From: CAYJHC01 sp964370035
GTDB lineage: Bacteria > Bacillota > Clostridia > Peptostreptococcales > Anaerovoracaceae
NCBI GenBank assembly: GCA_964370035.1
Contig: CAYJGT010000010.1
Coordinates: forward strand, 1 to 34,315
Length of the DNA stretch: 34,315 nt
Reading direction: 5' to 3'
Position 1 is the stretch's first letter. Every line of letters begins with the position of its first letter. Below the pieces are notes generated by a model. The model had not been told where the DNA came from. It made no database searches and saw only the letters and a list, made by a program, of their open reading frames with translations. The position numbers and the translations under genes were made by a program. Shown in pieces: positions 16,532 to 25,075 of the stretch.

Positions 16532-18328
16532 TTACTTTTCTTTGTTGCTTTGGGCATGCCTTTTAATTTTCTTTGTTGTATTCTTTTCAAAATCATTTTC
16601 TTTTATAATTATTTTTCTGATTTTTTTAAACATTGCTTCTTTTTCATTTATTGCGTCTATTTCTTTCCACACTTCTTTTTCAAGTTCTATCATTGATAAT
16701 CCAGGGAATTTTTCTGCAACCTCTTCATCATCTAAACGAATCGAGGCTACAATCATTGTATCTTGTCCAGCTCCCGTATCTTCATCAAATACCATAGATT
16801 CTAGCACTAAAGGAATTTGGTTAATATTATATTCTAATTCTTCAGGATATACATTCTTTCCATTTTTAGTAATAATAACATTCTTTGCTCTTCCTGTAAT
16901 AAATACATAGCCCTCACTATCCATAATTCCAAGATCTCCTGTATGTAACCAACCGTCTCTTAAAACTGCCGCAGTTTCTTCTTCCATAAGATAGTAGCCC
17001 ATCATAACATTTTCGCCTTTAACACAGATTTCTCCTATGCCTTCCTCATTAGGCTCAAATATTTTTAGATCGAATCCTGGTAGTTTTCTTCCTATTGATG
17101 CATTTTTGGGTGCTGTGTCTGGGTTTAATGCTCCTAGTGGTGCACACTCTGTCAAGCCATATCCCTGTAATGCCATTATTCCAAAGTCCCTAATTCCTTG
17201 TAATACTTCTGGATTGATTGCAGCTCCACCACAAACCATGATTCTCATTCTTCCACCAAAAACAGCTCTTATGTCTTTGAAGGCTTTTTTTCCAAGGTCT
17301 ATTCCTATTTTCTTAGTAAACTTATTTATTTTAATAACTTTCTTTAATGTATCTTCCTTACCCTTTTTCCTAACTCCCTGCCAGATTTTTTTATGTAAAG
17401 TTTCTAGGAGGATTGGAACGCCAAGGAAAACAGTCGGTTTAATTTCTTCTAAATTCTTTGTAATATGTTTTAATCCTTCACAGAAAGCAATAGAAGCCCC
17501 CTTATATAAAGGCATCAAAAATCCACAAGTACACTCGTATGTATGGTGAATAGGTAAAACCGAAAAAAATATATCAGTTGGATATACTCTAAAAACTGTT
17601 GGTGCAACCATTAAGTCAGACACAATATTCTTCTGAGATAACATTACCCCTTTTGACATTCCTGTAGTTCCTGATGTGAAAAGTATAATACTTAAGTCTG
17701 TATTAATTATTTGAGCGTCTAAAAAATCTCTGTTCCCTTCTTCTAAAAGCTCTTCTCCTTTTTTCATCAATGAAGAGAAAGGAATTTCAATATTGCCCTT
17801 TTCTTCTTGCATGTCCATGTTTATTAAGTATTTTAAAGTGCTGTCTTTTGCATTTTTAAATATATCTGCAAATTTTTCAGTATATATTACAGCTTCCATT
17901 TCTGATCGATTAACTAAATTTACTAAATCTTCTCCATTTAACTCTTTATCTAAAGGAACAATAATTCCAATTCCTCCAGTTACAGCAAGATATGATATTG
18001 CCCATTTATATGAGTTTTCTCCAATAACACCAATTTTTTTGCCTTTAAGATTCAAACTCATTAATGCTGTTCCTAGTCGATCAACATCTTGGCCTGTTTG
18101 CTTATATGTAATAGGTGCATAAGGTTCGTTTTTATTTGGTTTTTCATAAAATGCAACATTATCACCATATAATTCAATGCTTGTTTTAAGCATATGTTTA
18201 ATATCAGTAATTACCCTAACATTTTTGTCTAATACCGTAGGGTGATTGTCATTCTTTACTCTTGTTGCAATTTCTTCTGCTATACTTAGCTCTTCAGCTT
18301 TTATTTTTTCATATTCCCTAATATCCAA
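16532..18328 (-). CDS. AMP-forming long-chain acyl-CoA synthetase-like ligase
   Basis: The 598-residue adenylate-forming enzyme has the P-loop ILFTSGTTGMSKG (Ser219-Gly227), the motif QGYGLTECAP, and the C-terminal hinge and catalytic segments GWLHTGDLGIMDSEGYVFITGR and KNGKNVYPEELE with the late catalytic Lys. It would activate a fatty or other carboxylic acid to acyl-AMP and then to acyl-CoA. The start is TTG, supported by AGGAGG eight bases upstream. It heads the unit with the racemase, greA and lysS. Substrate cannot be read from sequence; fatty-acid salvage is the most general guess. Confidence 0.85.
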   Translation of the reverse strand: MDIREYEKIKAEELSIAEEIATRVKNDNHPTVLDKNVRVITDIKHMLKTSIELYGDNVAFYEKPNKNEPYAPITYKQTGQDVDRLGTALMSLNLKGKKIGVIGENSYKWAISYLAVTGGIGIIVPLDKELNGEDLVNLVNRSEMEAVIYTEKFADIFKNAKDSTLKYLINMDMQEEKGNIEIPFSSLMKKGEELLEEGNRDFLDAQIINTDLSIILFTSGTTGMSKGVMLSQKNIVSDLMVAPTVFRVYPTDIFFSVLPIHHTYECTCGFLMPLYKGASIAFCEGLKHITKNLEEIKPTVFLGVPILLETLHKKIWQGVRKKGKEDTLKKVIKINKFTKKIGIDLGKKAFKDIRAVFGGRMRIMVCGGAAINPEVLQGIRDFGIMALQGYGLTECAPLGALNPDTAPKNASIGRKLPGFDLKIFEPNEEGIGEICVKGENVMMGYYLMEEETAAVLRDGWLHTGDLGIMDSEGYVFITGRAKNVIITKNGKNVYPEELEYNINQIPLVLESMVFDEDTGAGQDTMIVASIRLDDEEVAEKFPGLSMIELEKEVWKEIDAINEKEAMFKKIRKIIIKENDFEKNTTKKIKRHAQSNKEK

Positions 18329-18411
18329 GCCCTTTTCCTCCTAAAATATATAACCATAATCATATCTACCTATAATAACATATAAATCTTGTATTTTCAA
18401 GCAAGCTCCAT

Positions 18412-18822
18412 TTATCTTTCTTTATTATACAGGCATTTTTCTGCAATAATACAAGCGTCTTTTATATATTCGTTACAACTTTTAAATGGTATTCCTAAAT
18501 CTCCACCTAATAGCTCATAACAATTGATTGACTTATTTTTTTCTTTAAACTCATCTATCATCGTTTTTGCTATTTTATAAGTTTGCTTTTTTGTTCTTGG
18601 GTTTTCAATATTTCCATCACTATTTGCTAACCCAGCTAAAAAACATACACCAGCTACAGCTCCACAAACCTCTTGGCTCCCCATCCCAAAGCCAAAGGCT
18701 TCAGATATTCTAAATAAATCTTTTTCTTCCATGTTATTTTTTTCTGTAAATGCGCAAAGAACAGACTGTGCGCAGTTATATCCTTTTTCATGAAGTTCTA
18801 TCGCTTTCTCTTCTACTTTCAC
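18412..18822 (-). CDS. C_GCAxxG_C_C-family putative redox protein
   Basis: The 136-residue protein carries the cysteine pattern of the C_GCAxxG_C_C family: GYNCAQSVLC (Cys17 and Cys23), EVCGAVAGVC (Cys53 and Cys60), and three or four later cysteines (101, 116, 124, 130). Family members occur in anaerobes and are thought to bind a redox cofactor; their function is not established. I chose GTG at 18822, with AGGAGG ten bases upstream, over an upstream start inside the aldolase gene. It begins 55 bases after the aldolase stop, suggesting one transcript. Confidence 0.8.
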   Translation of the reverse strand: MKVEEKAIELHEKGYNCAQSVLCAFTEKNNMEEKDLFRISEAFGFGMGSQEVCGAVAGVCFLAGLANSDGNIENPRTKKQTYKIAKTMIDEFKEKNKSINCYELLGGDLGIPFKSCNEYIKDACIIAEKCLYNKER

Positions 18823-18877
18823 TAGTAATCTTCCTCCTATATTTAATCTTAATTTACCTCTGGCAAAACCTAAATGT

Positions 18878-20029
18878 TTATTCAAATACTCCTTTGCATC
18901 TATCCACATATGTTTTCGCGCTATCATCAATTATACAACATCCGTCAAAAGCATCTTTTAAACTTGAACTATAATTTATAGTACCATGATTCTTTAGAAG
19001 AACCCCCTTTACTCCGTACTTCTTCATAACCTTCGAAGTGGCTTTTGCTAATTCCATACTCCCAGAGCTATGATAAGGAACGGTCATTAATGGGCCATTT
19101 ATTGCGTCTTTCATCTCTTTGTTCATCACTGGTAGATTTTTTCCTAGGCCAGCAAAAATGCTCGCATAAATTCCATGGGAATGCACTATTGCTTTTGCAT
19201 TTTCATCTAACTTATAAATCTCAATATGAAGATCCACTTCGCTTGTCGGCTTTAATCTTCCTATGATTTCTTTAGTGTTAATATTCACTTTTACAAGATC
19301 CATAACCTTCAAGTCCGAATAGGGTATCCCACTTGGAGTAACAAGGATCCACTCTTTATCTAACCTAGTTGACAAATTCCCCCAAGATCCTATTGTCAAA
19401 TTATTCTTGGCTAAACTTTTTCCAACTTTAATCATCTCTTTTGCATCAGCTCGTTCTTCAATATTAAGCCTATCAATAAAGTCTTCATCCATTTCTTTTC
19501 TGTTTTTTAATTTCGAGTAGCTTTCCATGTAATTTTTTTTATGAGTTTCTGCAACCTCGTCTTTAAATGGCTTTGGACTTCCTACATATTTCCCTTCAGA
19601 ATGCAGTAAAGCGGCTTTTTCCATTATTTTTCCTACAGTTGCCATCTCTTCTAAATTATTTCCGGCAAGCAACAACCCACCTTCTTCTAAATATACACCT
19701 TTCACTCTAATTAACTCACTTATTAATTCTTCTGTGCTTTCTATAGAAATTGGACTTGCTCCTTTCCCTATAATTTGAGAAATGTCATCCATAGCTGCAA
19801 TCATTTTCTCGCCAGTTTTGGAAAATTCTGTGGCATATTTAGGCACTATCCACATTATATAATCTATAGATTTCTCTTTATCAAAGATTTCAAAGAAAAC
19901 ACTTATTTTTGCACCAAGAAAACTTGCTTTTCCGTCTTCTCCTCGAACAGCCATAATAATATCATCTCCAAGAAAAAATTCTTTTTCTAGTAATCCGATC
20001 ATTGATTCTATTGTATGTTTCTTCGCCAT
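18878..20029 (-). CDS. Two-domain class II aldolase-like protein
   Basis: The 383-residue protein has a C-terminal class II aldolase/adducin-type domain (about 185-380) with Asn218 in GNLS, Glu264 in TSEVDLH, His283 and His285 in VHSHG, and His348 in KNHG. These are the usual catalytic and metal-binding positions, so this half looks active; the substrate may be a sugar phosphate or an aldol. The first 150 residues are unusual: the segment VKGVYLEEGGLLLAGNN (about 109-125) parallels VKGVLLKNHGTINYSSS (340-356), but Gly replaces the metal His and no HxH is visible. This suggests a degenerate duplicated domain, used perhaps for dimerisation. ATG has AAGGAG at six bases. The aminomutase-like gene lies upstream with a 114-base gap. 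Confidence 0.8.
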   Translation of the reverse strand: MAKKHTIESMIGLLEKEFFLGDDIIMAVRGEDGKASFLGAKISVFFEIFDKEKSIDYIMWIVPKYATEFSKTGEKMIAAMDDISQIIGKGASPISIESTEELISELIRVKGVYLEEGGLLLAGNNLEEMATVGKIMEKAALLHSEGKYVGSPKPFKDEVAETHKKNYMESYSKLKNRKEMDEDFIDRLNIEERADAKEMIKVGKSLAKNNLTIGSWGNLSTRLDKEWILVTPSGIPYSDLKVMDLVKVNINTKEIIGRLKPTSEVDLHIEIYKLDENAKAIVHSHGIYASIFAGLGKNLPVMNKEMKDAINGPLMTVPYHSSGSMELAKATSKVMKKYGVKGVLLKNHGTINYSSSLKDAFDGCCIIDDSAKTYVDRCKGVFE

Positions 20030-20143
20030 TATTTGCTCCTTCTATTTTTTATTATTGCCTTCTCAATAGGTTACAAAACTACTATCTTTAAAATATAATT
20101 GTGAAATTTTGTTGTATTATTTTAATTTTCTTAAACATATCCC

Positions 20144-21886
20144 TTACTTCTCATCTTTTGAGTCTGATTTCTTTAAATCGGATTCATTTGTTTTCTTCTT
20201 CTCCTCTTCAATAGAATCAATCATTCCTATTATCTCTAATGTTGTAGTCGCTGGAATTGAAAAATTAGACTCTCTTTCTTCTACACCTTTTCGTTTCGGA
20301 TCAACAACTGTTAACTTAGATTTTTTTTCTTTTTTCGCTTTGGGTTCGTCTGGTTTTCCCTTTTCTTTTTTTATTTCGCTTTTTCTTTCTTTAGGTTTTT
20401 TTTCTACTCTTTTCTCTTTTTCATCTTGCGTTATATCACTTTTATTGATTCTTTTTAAAACTTTCTCAAATTCTTTTACTGCCTCATTGATAAGTTCTAT
20501 TGTCATATCTGCATTTATATACATCTTGGTTCCATCTGATAAAACCAAGCCTGCACATAAATATGTTGCATTTAACCTTTCTAGAATAATTTTTTTCTTT
20601 AAAAATTCTTTTTTTATTTTCTTTAATTTAATTAGGGTTCCTACTTTACTTCTTGAACTTACATCAAACTTTAACGCTCCCACAATTTCTAAATGAACAA
20701 TAGAACCTTGATTATATACGACAAAAGGAAGATTTTCTCTGTATATAATTGAATTTAGTTCATCTGCTAACTTGTCTGCTAAATCTGAAGTTCTTTGACA
20801 AACATCTTTGCTTATTATTTCGTTAATTGCGGTATAACCAGCTTTAGCTATTACTGGATTCCCATATTGATTACTACAGACATATGTATTCCGCCCTTTA
20901 TGAGAAAGTTCTTTGGAAAAATGATTAAGTATTTTTTTCTTTCCACCTAATGCAGAAGACGGTAATCCTCCACCTACAACATCACCTAAAATAGTAAGGT
21001 CTGGCGAAACATTTAAATATTCTTGGACTCCACCATTACCTAATCTAAATGCAGTAACACTTTCATCAAAAATAAGTAATACACCTTTTTTTAAACATAA
21101 TTCCTTTAGTTGCTTACAATAAAAGTAATCTATAGGTAGTCCGCCATCGGCTCCCCCTATTGGTTCTACAATTACAGCAGCCACTTTTTTACTAATGGCT
21201 TTTTTTGCACTTTTCAAATCATTGGCTTTTATTTCTTTCGTAAATTTTACGGCAGCTCTATTCACACCAAAAGTATCGAGAAACATACCACTACCTTGAA
21301 TTCTATTGCCCACTAGTAAATCATCGTACCATCCATGATTAGCCCCTCCGACTTTAATTATTTTCTTTCGCTTCGTAAAGGTTCTAGCTAGTTTTACTGC
21401 CGCCATTGCCGCCTCAGTTCTAGTAGAAAAAAATTTGATCATTTCTATACTTGGCATATTTTCTTGAATTTTTTCAGCTAATAACCTTTCTTCATTTGTA
21501 GGCAGGTTCATACCTATTCCGTATTCCTCAATTCCTTCTTTTACAGCCTTAGCAACTTTTTTATTATTCGCACCTAAAATGGTTTCTCCATTAGATTTAT
21601 GGAAATTAATATACTTATTTCCATCGATGTCATCTATTGTTCCTTCAACAGTTTTCTTGAAAATCAATGGAAAAGGCGAGTTAATGTAGCCTTCTCTTTC
21701 ATGCCCACCTGGCAATATTTTGTTAGCACTTTCTGCTTCTAGTTTTGAAGCAGTACAATTAATGTCAAAATAGCTACAAACCTTTGTCTCATAAAACTCT
21801 TTTTCTACTTCCCACGGCAACCCTTCTGATAATTTTTTAATTTTTTTTGCTAAATCATTTGGGTCTTCCCATCTGTTAATACTCAT
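20144..21886 (-). CDS. GSA-aminomutase-like class III aminotransferase lacking its PLP lysine
   Basis: The 580-residue protein matches glutamate-1-semialdehyde aminomutase and other class III aminotransferases from about 45 to 470: ANKILPGG, VEGTIDDIDGNKYINF, ANHGWYDDLL and LIFDESVTAF with Asp274, which would contact the pyridine nitrogen. However, the Schiff-base position reads ILGDVVGGGLP, with Asp302 (GAT at 20981-20983) instead of Lys, and the phosphate loop reads STRTEA, with Arg156 where NSGTEA has Gly. Ordinary transamination therefore looks unlikely. Residues 472-580 form a Lys/Glu-rich tail absent from usual members. The gene has its own promoter and is not part of an obvious haem cluster. 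It is followed by the two-domain aldolase. A non-catalytic or altered role is inferred. Confidence 0.82.
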   Translation of the reverse strand: MSINRWEDPNDLAKKIKKLSEGLPWEVEKEFYETKVCSYFDINCTASKLEAESANKILPGGHEREGYINSPFPLIFKKTVEGTIDDIDGNKYINFHKSNGETILGANNKKVAKAVKEGIEEYGIGMNLPTNEERLLAEKIQENMPSIEMIKFFSTRTEAAMAAVKLARTFTKRKKIIKVGGANHGWYDDLLVGNRIQGSGMFLDTFGVNRAAVKFTKEIKANDLKSAKKAISKKVAAVIVEPIGGADGGLPIDYFYCKQLKELCLKKGVLLIFDESVTAFRLGNGGVQEYLNVSPDLTILGDVVGGGLPSSALGGKKKILNHFSKELSHKGRNTYVCSNQYGNPVIAKAGYTAINEIISKDVCQRTSDLADKLADELNSIIYRENLPFVVYNQGSIVHLEIVGALKFDVSSRSKVGTLIKLKKIKKEFLKKKIILERLNATYLCAGLVLSDGTKMYINADMTIELINEAVKEFEKVLKRINKSDITQDEKEKRVEKKPKERKSEIKKEKGKPDEPKAKKEKKSKLTVVDPKRKGVEERESNFSIPATTTLEIIGMIDSIEEEKKKTNESDLKKSDSKDEK

Positions 21887-21913
21887 GAAGTAATCTCCTT
21901 GTTTCTTCTTTTA

Positions 21914-21941
21914 ATAATATATACGTGAGCACAAATTTCAA
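21914..21941 (-). promoter_or_regulatory. Promoter of the aminomutase-like gene
   Basis: On the minus strand TTGAAA (21936-21941) and TATTAT (21914-21919) are 16 bases apart, between the pbpA stop and the ATG. This suggests the aminomutase-aldolase unit is expressed separately from the cell-wall genes upstream. Confidence 0.6.
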
Positions 21942-21951
21942 GTTACAATAT

Positions 21952-23289
21952 TTATTCACTAACTAAATATTGTAACACTTTATTTGCTACAACCGTTGCC
22001 TCAGCTCCACCAGAACCTCCTTCTTCAATCCCTACAATGAACGCATATGGATGGCCTTCATTCCTTATATATCCAGTGAACCATGCATTGCTTTCTTTTC
22101 CTTCTCCAGTTTCCGCTGTGCCTGTTTTGCCGTAGATGTCTAATCCAGGGAATAACCAACTTCCCCCATAGTATTCGGTATTATTTTTAAGCATTTCATT
22201 TAATTTTATCGCCGTACTACTTTCAACTAAAGTAGCAGTCTTAACTCCTTTTAACATATCTTTGGAAAGATCATCTCCTATCAAGAGCTTAGGTTCTGCA
22301 GCTTTTCCTCCACCACCAATAGCTCCCATATAAACCATCATTGATAATGGATTCACAAGGTCTTTATGCTGTCCTATTCCTGCCCAAGCAAGATTAATTC
22401 CTGAATCAGGGAATTCGAAACTGCCTTCTTTAGTTTTTATTCCATCAATGTTGTATGACTTAGTCAATCCTGCTTTATCAACATAGTCTTCTAGGGTTTC
22501 TGCACCAATATTCTCTGAAATAATTGCAAATGCACCATTACATGAAGTTTTTAGCGCTTCTTCAAAATTCAAATGCCCGTGGACATAGGGGCAAGTGACC
22601 TTATCTGACCCTTCGTATTTCAAAGTCCCTGTACATTGATATTCAAATTCATCCAGATTATCTAAAGTATCAATTGCTGCAGTAGCGGTGACAACCTTCA
22701 TAATTGAGCCTGGGACAAGCTTTGAAGATAAGCCTTTATCAATATATGCACCCTCTTGTATGTCCTCTGGATTTTCTGGGTCAAAGGTTGGCGAACTTGC
22801 ATTCACTAATATTTCTCCAGTTTCATAGTTATAGACCATTACTGAGCCCTTTCTGCCTTGTAGTGCCTCATGTGCAACTAAATTTCCTTTAGCATCAATA
22901 GTCAAATATAACTCTTCTCCAACATCATCCATAGTGTAAACTCCATTAATAAGGTCATAGCCAACGAGTTGACCTGCAAAGGCCGCGTTTCCACCTGTTC
23001 TTATATTGTTATCCGAATCACCAGAAACATGTAAATTAGCTTCTCTTAATGAAGAATCCTCATTATATTCTGGTACTCCACTTTCAGAATTTCTGATAAG
23101 TAGCTCCCCGTTCCTGTCGTAAATTGTCCCTTTAGTCATTTTTCCATCATGATAAATATGCTCATTAGCAGGATAACTTACCCATGCGGAGCCATCATTT
23201 ACCAATTTAAATACAAAGTAAGCCATCCCTACAACTAGCACCACAACAAACAGAATACAAATAAAGGCTCTTTTTTCTAGTTTATTCAA
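21952..23289 (-). CDS. pbpA: Class B penicillin-binding protein (peptidoglycan transpeptidase)
   Basis: The 445-residue protein has one N-terminal membrane anchor (about 8-28), a short dimerisation segment (KGTIYDRNGELL, LVGYD), and a transpeptidase domain with all three motifs: PGSIMK (Ser195, Lys198), SCN (249-251) and KTG (388-390). It would cross-link peptidoglycan with a SEDS glycosyltransferase. That partner is encoded directly upstream: the TTG start at 23289 overlaps the FHA-FtsW stop and shares its GGAGG site, implying coupled translation. It is shorter than many class B PBPs and lacks a large N-terminal module and PASTA repeats. Confidence 0.9.
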   Translation of the reverse strand: MNKLEKRAFICILFVVVLVVGMAYFVFKLVNDGSAWVSYPANEHIYHDGKMTKGTIYDRNGELLIRNSESGVPEYNEDSSLREANLHVSGDSDNNIRTGGNAAFAGQLVGYDLINGVYTMDDVGEELYLTIDAKGNLVAHEALQGRKGSVMVYNYETGEILVNASSPTFDPENPEDIQEGAYIDKGLSSKLVPGSIMKVVTATAAIDTLDNLDEFEYQCTGTLKYEGSDKVTCPYVHGHLNFEEALKTSCNGAFAIISENIGAETLEDYVDKAGLTKSYNIDGIKTKEGSFEFPDSGINLAWAGIGQHKDLVNPLSMMVYMGAIGGGGKAAEPKLLIGDDLSKDMLKGVKTATLVESSTAIKLNEMLKNNTEYYGGSWLFPGLDIYGKTGTAETGEGKESNAWFTGYIRNEGHPYAFIVGIEEGGSGGAEATVVANKVLQYLVSE

Positions 23290-25049
23290 AGGTTACCTCC
23301 CCCTATTTTTTCGTGATTTAATCTTCTTACTGCAAGGCTTGCACTTTCTCTATTATCTGTAGCTTTAATGAACGCTAGCAAACCCCAGCAAGCTACCATA
23401 CTGGTCCCTCCATTAGAGACAAACGGAAATGTAACCCCTGTTAACGGTAGTATGTCTAAGGCTCCAAACACATTTAGTGTGGTTTGAAACATCAGCAATG
23501 TTGTTGCTCCACAGGCTGCAATTGTGTAAAAAGTTGATCTCCCCAACTGTATAGATCTGTAGGCAAAAATACCTAAGGTAATTATACATATAATAGCTAA
23601 GAAAGCTACTATAAGCCCCCATTCTTCTGCAACAATTCCAATAACTAAATCTGTATCTGCTGCTGCGACATTATGTAACCATCCATCGCCACCACCCATT
23701 CCTGTCAATCCACCACTTGCTGTTGCTGTCATAGTTCTAGTTTGTTGGTATCCTCCAGCATCAGCTACTGACCAAGCATTCCCCCAAGTCAAAAATCTTT
23801 CTGCAACATATGGCCTAAACATGATAACCAAGTATCCTGCAATTCCTGCCGTTCCAATTAACAGAATAAGTTTTGAGAACTCTCCACTTCTTAAAAAAGA
23901 TATTACCAAGAAAGTTACAAAGAAAATTAACGCAGTTCCAAAATCTCCCATAAGGCCTAGTATAGCAAAACAAAAACCCGAAAATCCGATAAAGAGAGTT
24001 AAGTTTTTCTTTTGGTAAAGTTCATCTAAAGTAGCCGAACCAATAAAAATAAATGCTATCTTCACTAGTTCTGAAGGTTGTATTGATACTCCAGCAATAC
24101 TTATCCAATTAGTCGCTCCAAATTGAGAAGTTCCAAAAACTAAATTTATTAGTAATAATATCATGCTAATAATTACCAAGTAAACTCTAATCTTTAGCGC
24201 TCTTCTAATATCTCTTAAAAACCAACAAAGAGAAGTGTATAACACCAATCCCATCACTATAGCAATAAACTGCTTTCCCATCTGGCTAGGATCTGAAGTG
24301 GCAACAACTGCCATATTCAAAGTACATAAAAAGAAAGCTATTATTTCCATTTCAAAAGCCGAGTTATTTAGAGCTTTGAGGAAAACACAATAACTCCACA
24401 TTAACACTGTGAATGCGCCAAAGAAAAATGGTATCGCTCCTGAACACTCTTCGCCTTCAATAATAATAAACTGAATACACATAATTATTTGAATAAAAGT
24501 AAGTGCAATTAACGATGTCCAAGGCGAAAGTATATTTTTTTTATTTTCTCTTTGTTTTATGTTTTGTAATTTTTCGTTTAGGCTAGCGGGTATAAGTTGG
24601 CAGTTCAATCCACCAATATTTATAGTATCTCCTAATTTTATTTCAGTGGGTCGTTTTACTTCTCTTCCATTAATATATGTTCCACTTTTCGACCCCAGAT
24701 CATAATATTCCCACCTTCCATCCGCTTTTCTAGCTAAAACACCGTGGTTTCTTGAAATTGATGGAACTGTCAAAACTACATCCGAACTTTTTGCTCTTCC
24801 TATTACATTCTCCCAATGAGTAAGCGGTACATATGAGCCTCCTTCTACAGAAAGATATGCCCAGATTTCTGAAGGACTTTTGTTTGAGAGTAAGGATTTT
24901 ACAGACTTTATTATGATAATCACAACAAGTATTACAATCAGCCATCTGCTAATTGTAATAAATCCTCTTCCTACCAAGGGGAAACTCTCGAAAAAAACGC
25001 CTATAATATCTACTATTGGTTGACCTATTCCATTAATTAGCTCTATCAA
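23286..25049 (-). CDS. FHA domain fused to an FtsW/RodA SEDS glycosyltransferase
   Basis: The 587-residue protein begins with a membrane segment (about 32-50), followed by an FHA domain (65-152) with GRAKSSD, SISRNHG and GTYINGREV, the residues that bind phosphothreonine. It ends with a SEDS polymerase (about 170-585) of about ten membrane segments, including ISIAGVSIQPSELVKIAF and GVTFPFVSNGGTSMV, the hallmark of FtsW/RodA/SpoVE. SEDS proteins polymerise glycan strands and work with a class B PBP, encoded next. Separate FHA and SEDS genes are common in clostridia and actinobacteria; a single fused gene is notable. The TTG start at 25049 follows GGAG. A Ser/Thr kinase is not encoded in the window. 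Confidence 0.9.
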   Translation of the reverse strand: MIELINGIGQPIVDIIGVFFESFPLVGRGFITISRWLIVILVVIIIIKSVKSLLSNKSPSEIWAYLSVEGGSYVPLTHWENVIGRAKSSDVVLTVPSISRNHGVLARKADGRWEYYDLGSKSGTYINGREVKRPTEIKLGDTINIGGLNCQLIPASLNEKLQNIKQRENKKNILSPWTSLIALTFIQIIMCIQFIIIEGEECSGAIPFFFGAFTVLMWSYCVFLKALNNSAFEMEIIAFFLCTLNMAVVATSDPSQMGKQFIAIVMGLVLYTSLCWFLRDIRRALKIRVYLVIISMILLLINLVFGTSQFGATNWISIAGVSIQPSELVKIAFIFIGSATLDELYQKKNLTLFIGFSGFCFAILGLMGDFGTALIFFVTFLVISFLRSGEFSKLILLIGTAGIAGYLVIMFRPYVAERFLTWGNAWSVADAGGYQQTRTMTATASGGLTGMGGGDGWLHNVAAADTDLVIGIVAEEWGLIVAFLAIICIITLGIFAYRSIQLGRSTFYTIAACGATTLLMFQTTLNVFGALDILPLTGVTFPFVSNGGTSMVACWGLLAFIKATDNRESASLAVRRLNHEKIGGGNL

Positions 25050-25075
25050 ATACTCTCCTCTATTGCTTTATTTAA

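Noticed and set aside
17037..17549. 170-codon plus-strand open frame opposite the acyl-CoA ligase gene
   Set aside because: The minus strand encodes an intact, motif-bearing ligase here; the antisense product shows no motifs or start signal.
18823..18930. Longer start for the C_GCAxxG_C_C protein inside the aldolase gene
   Set aside because: The GTG at 18822 has a perfect AGGAGG site and fits the family N terminus; the extension would overlap the aldolase by 53 bases.
20109..20696. Long plus-strand open frame opposite the 3' part of the aminomutase-like gene
   Set aside because: It mirrors the Lys/Glu-rich coding strand, giving a Phe/Ser-rich product with no ribosome site or family resemblance.
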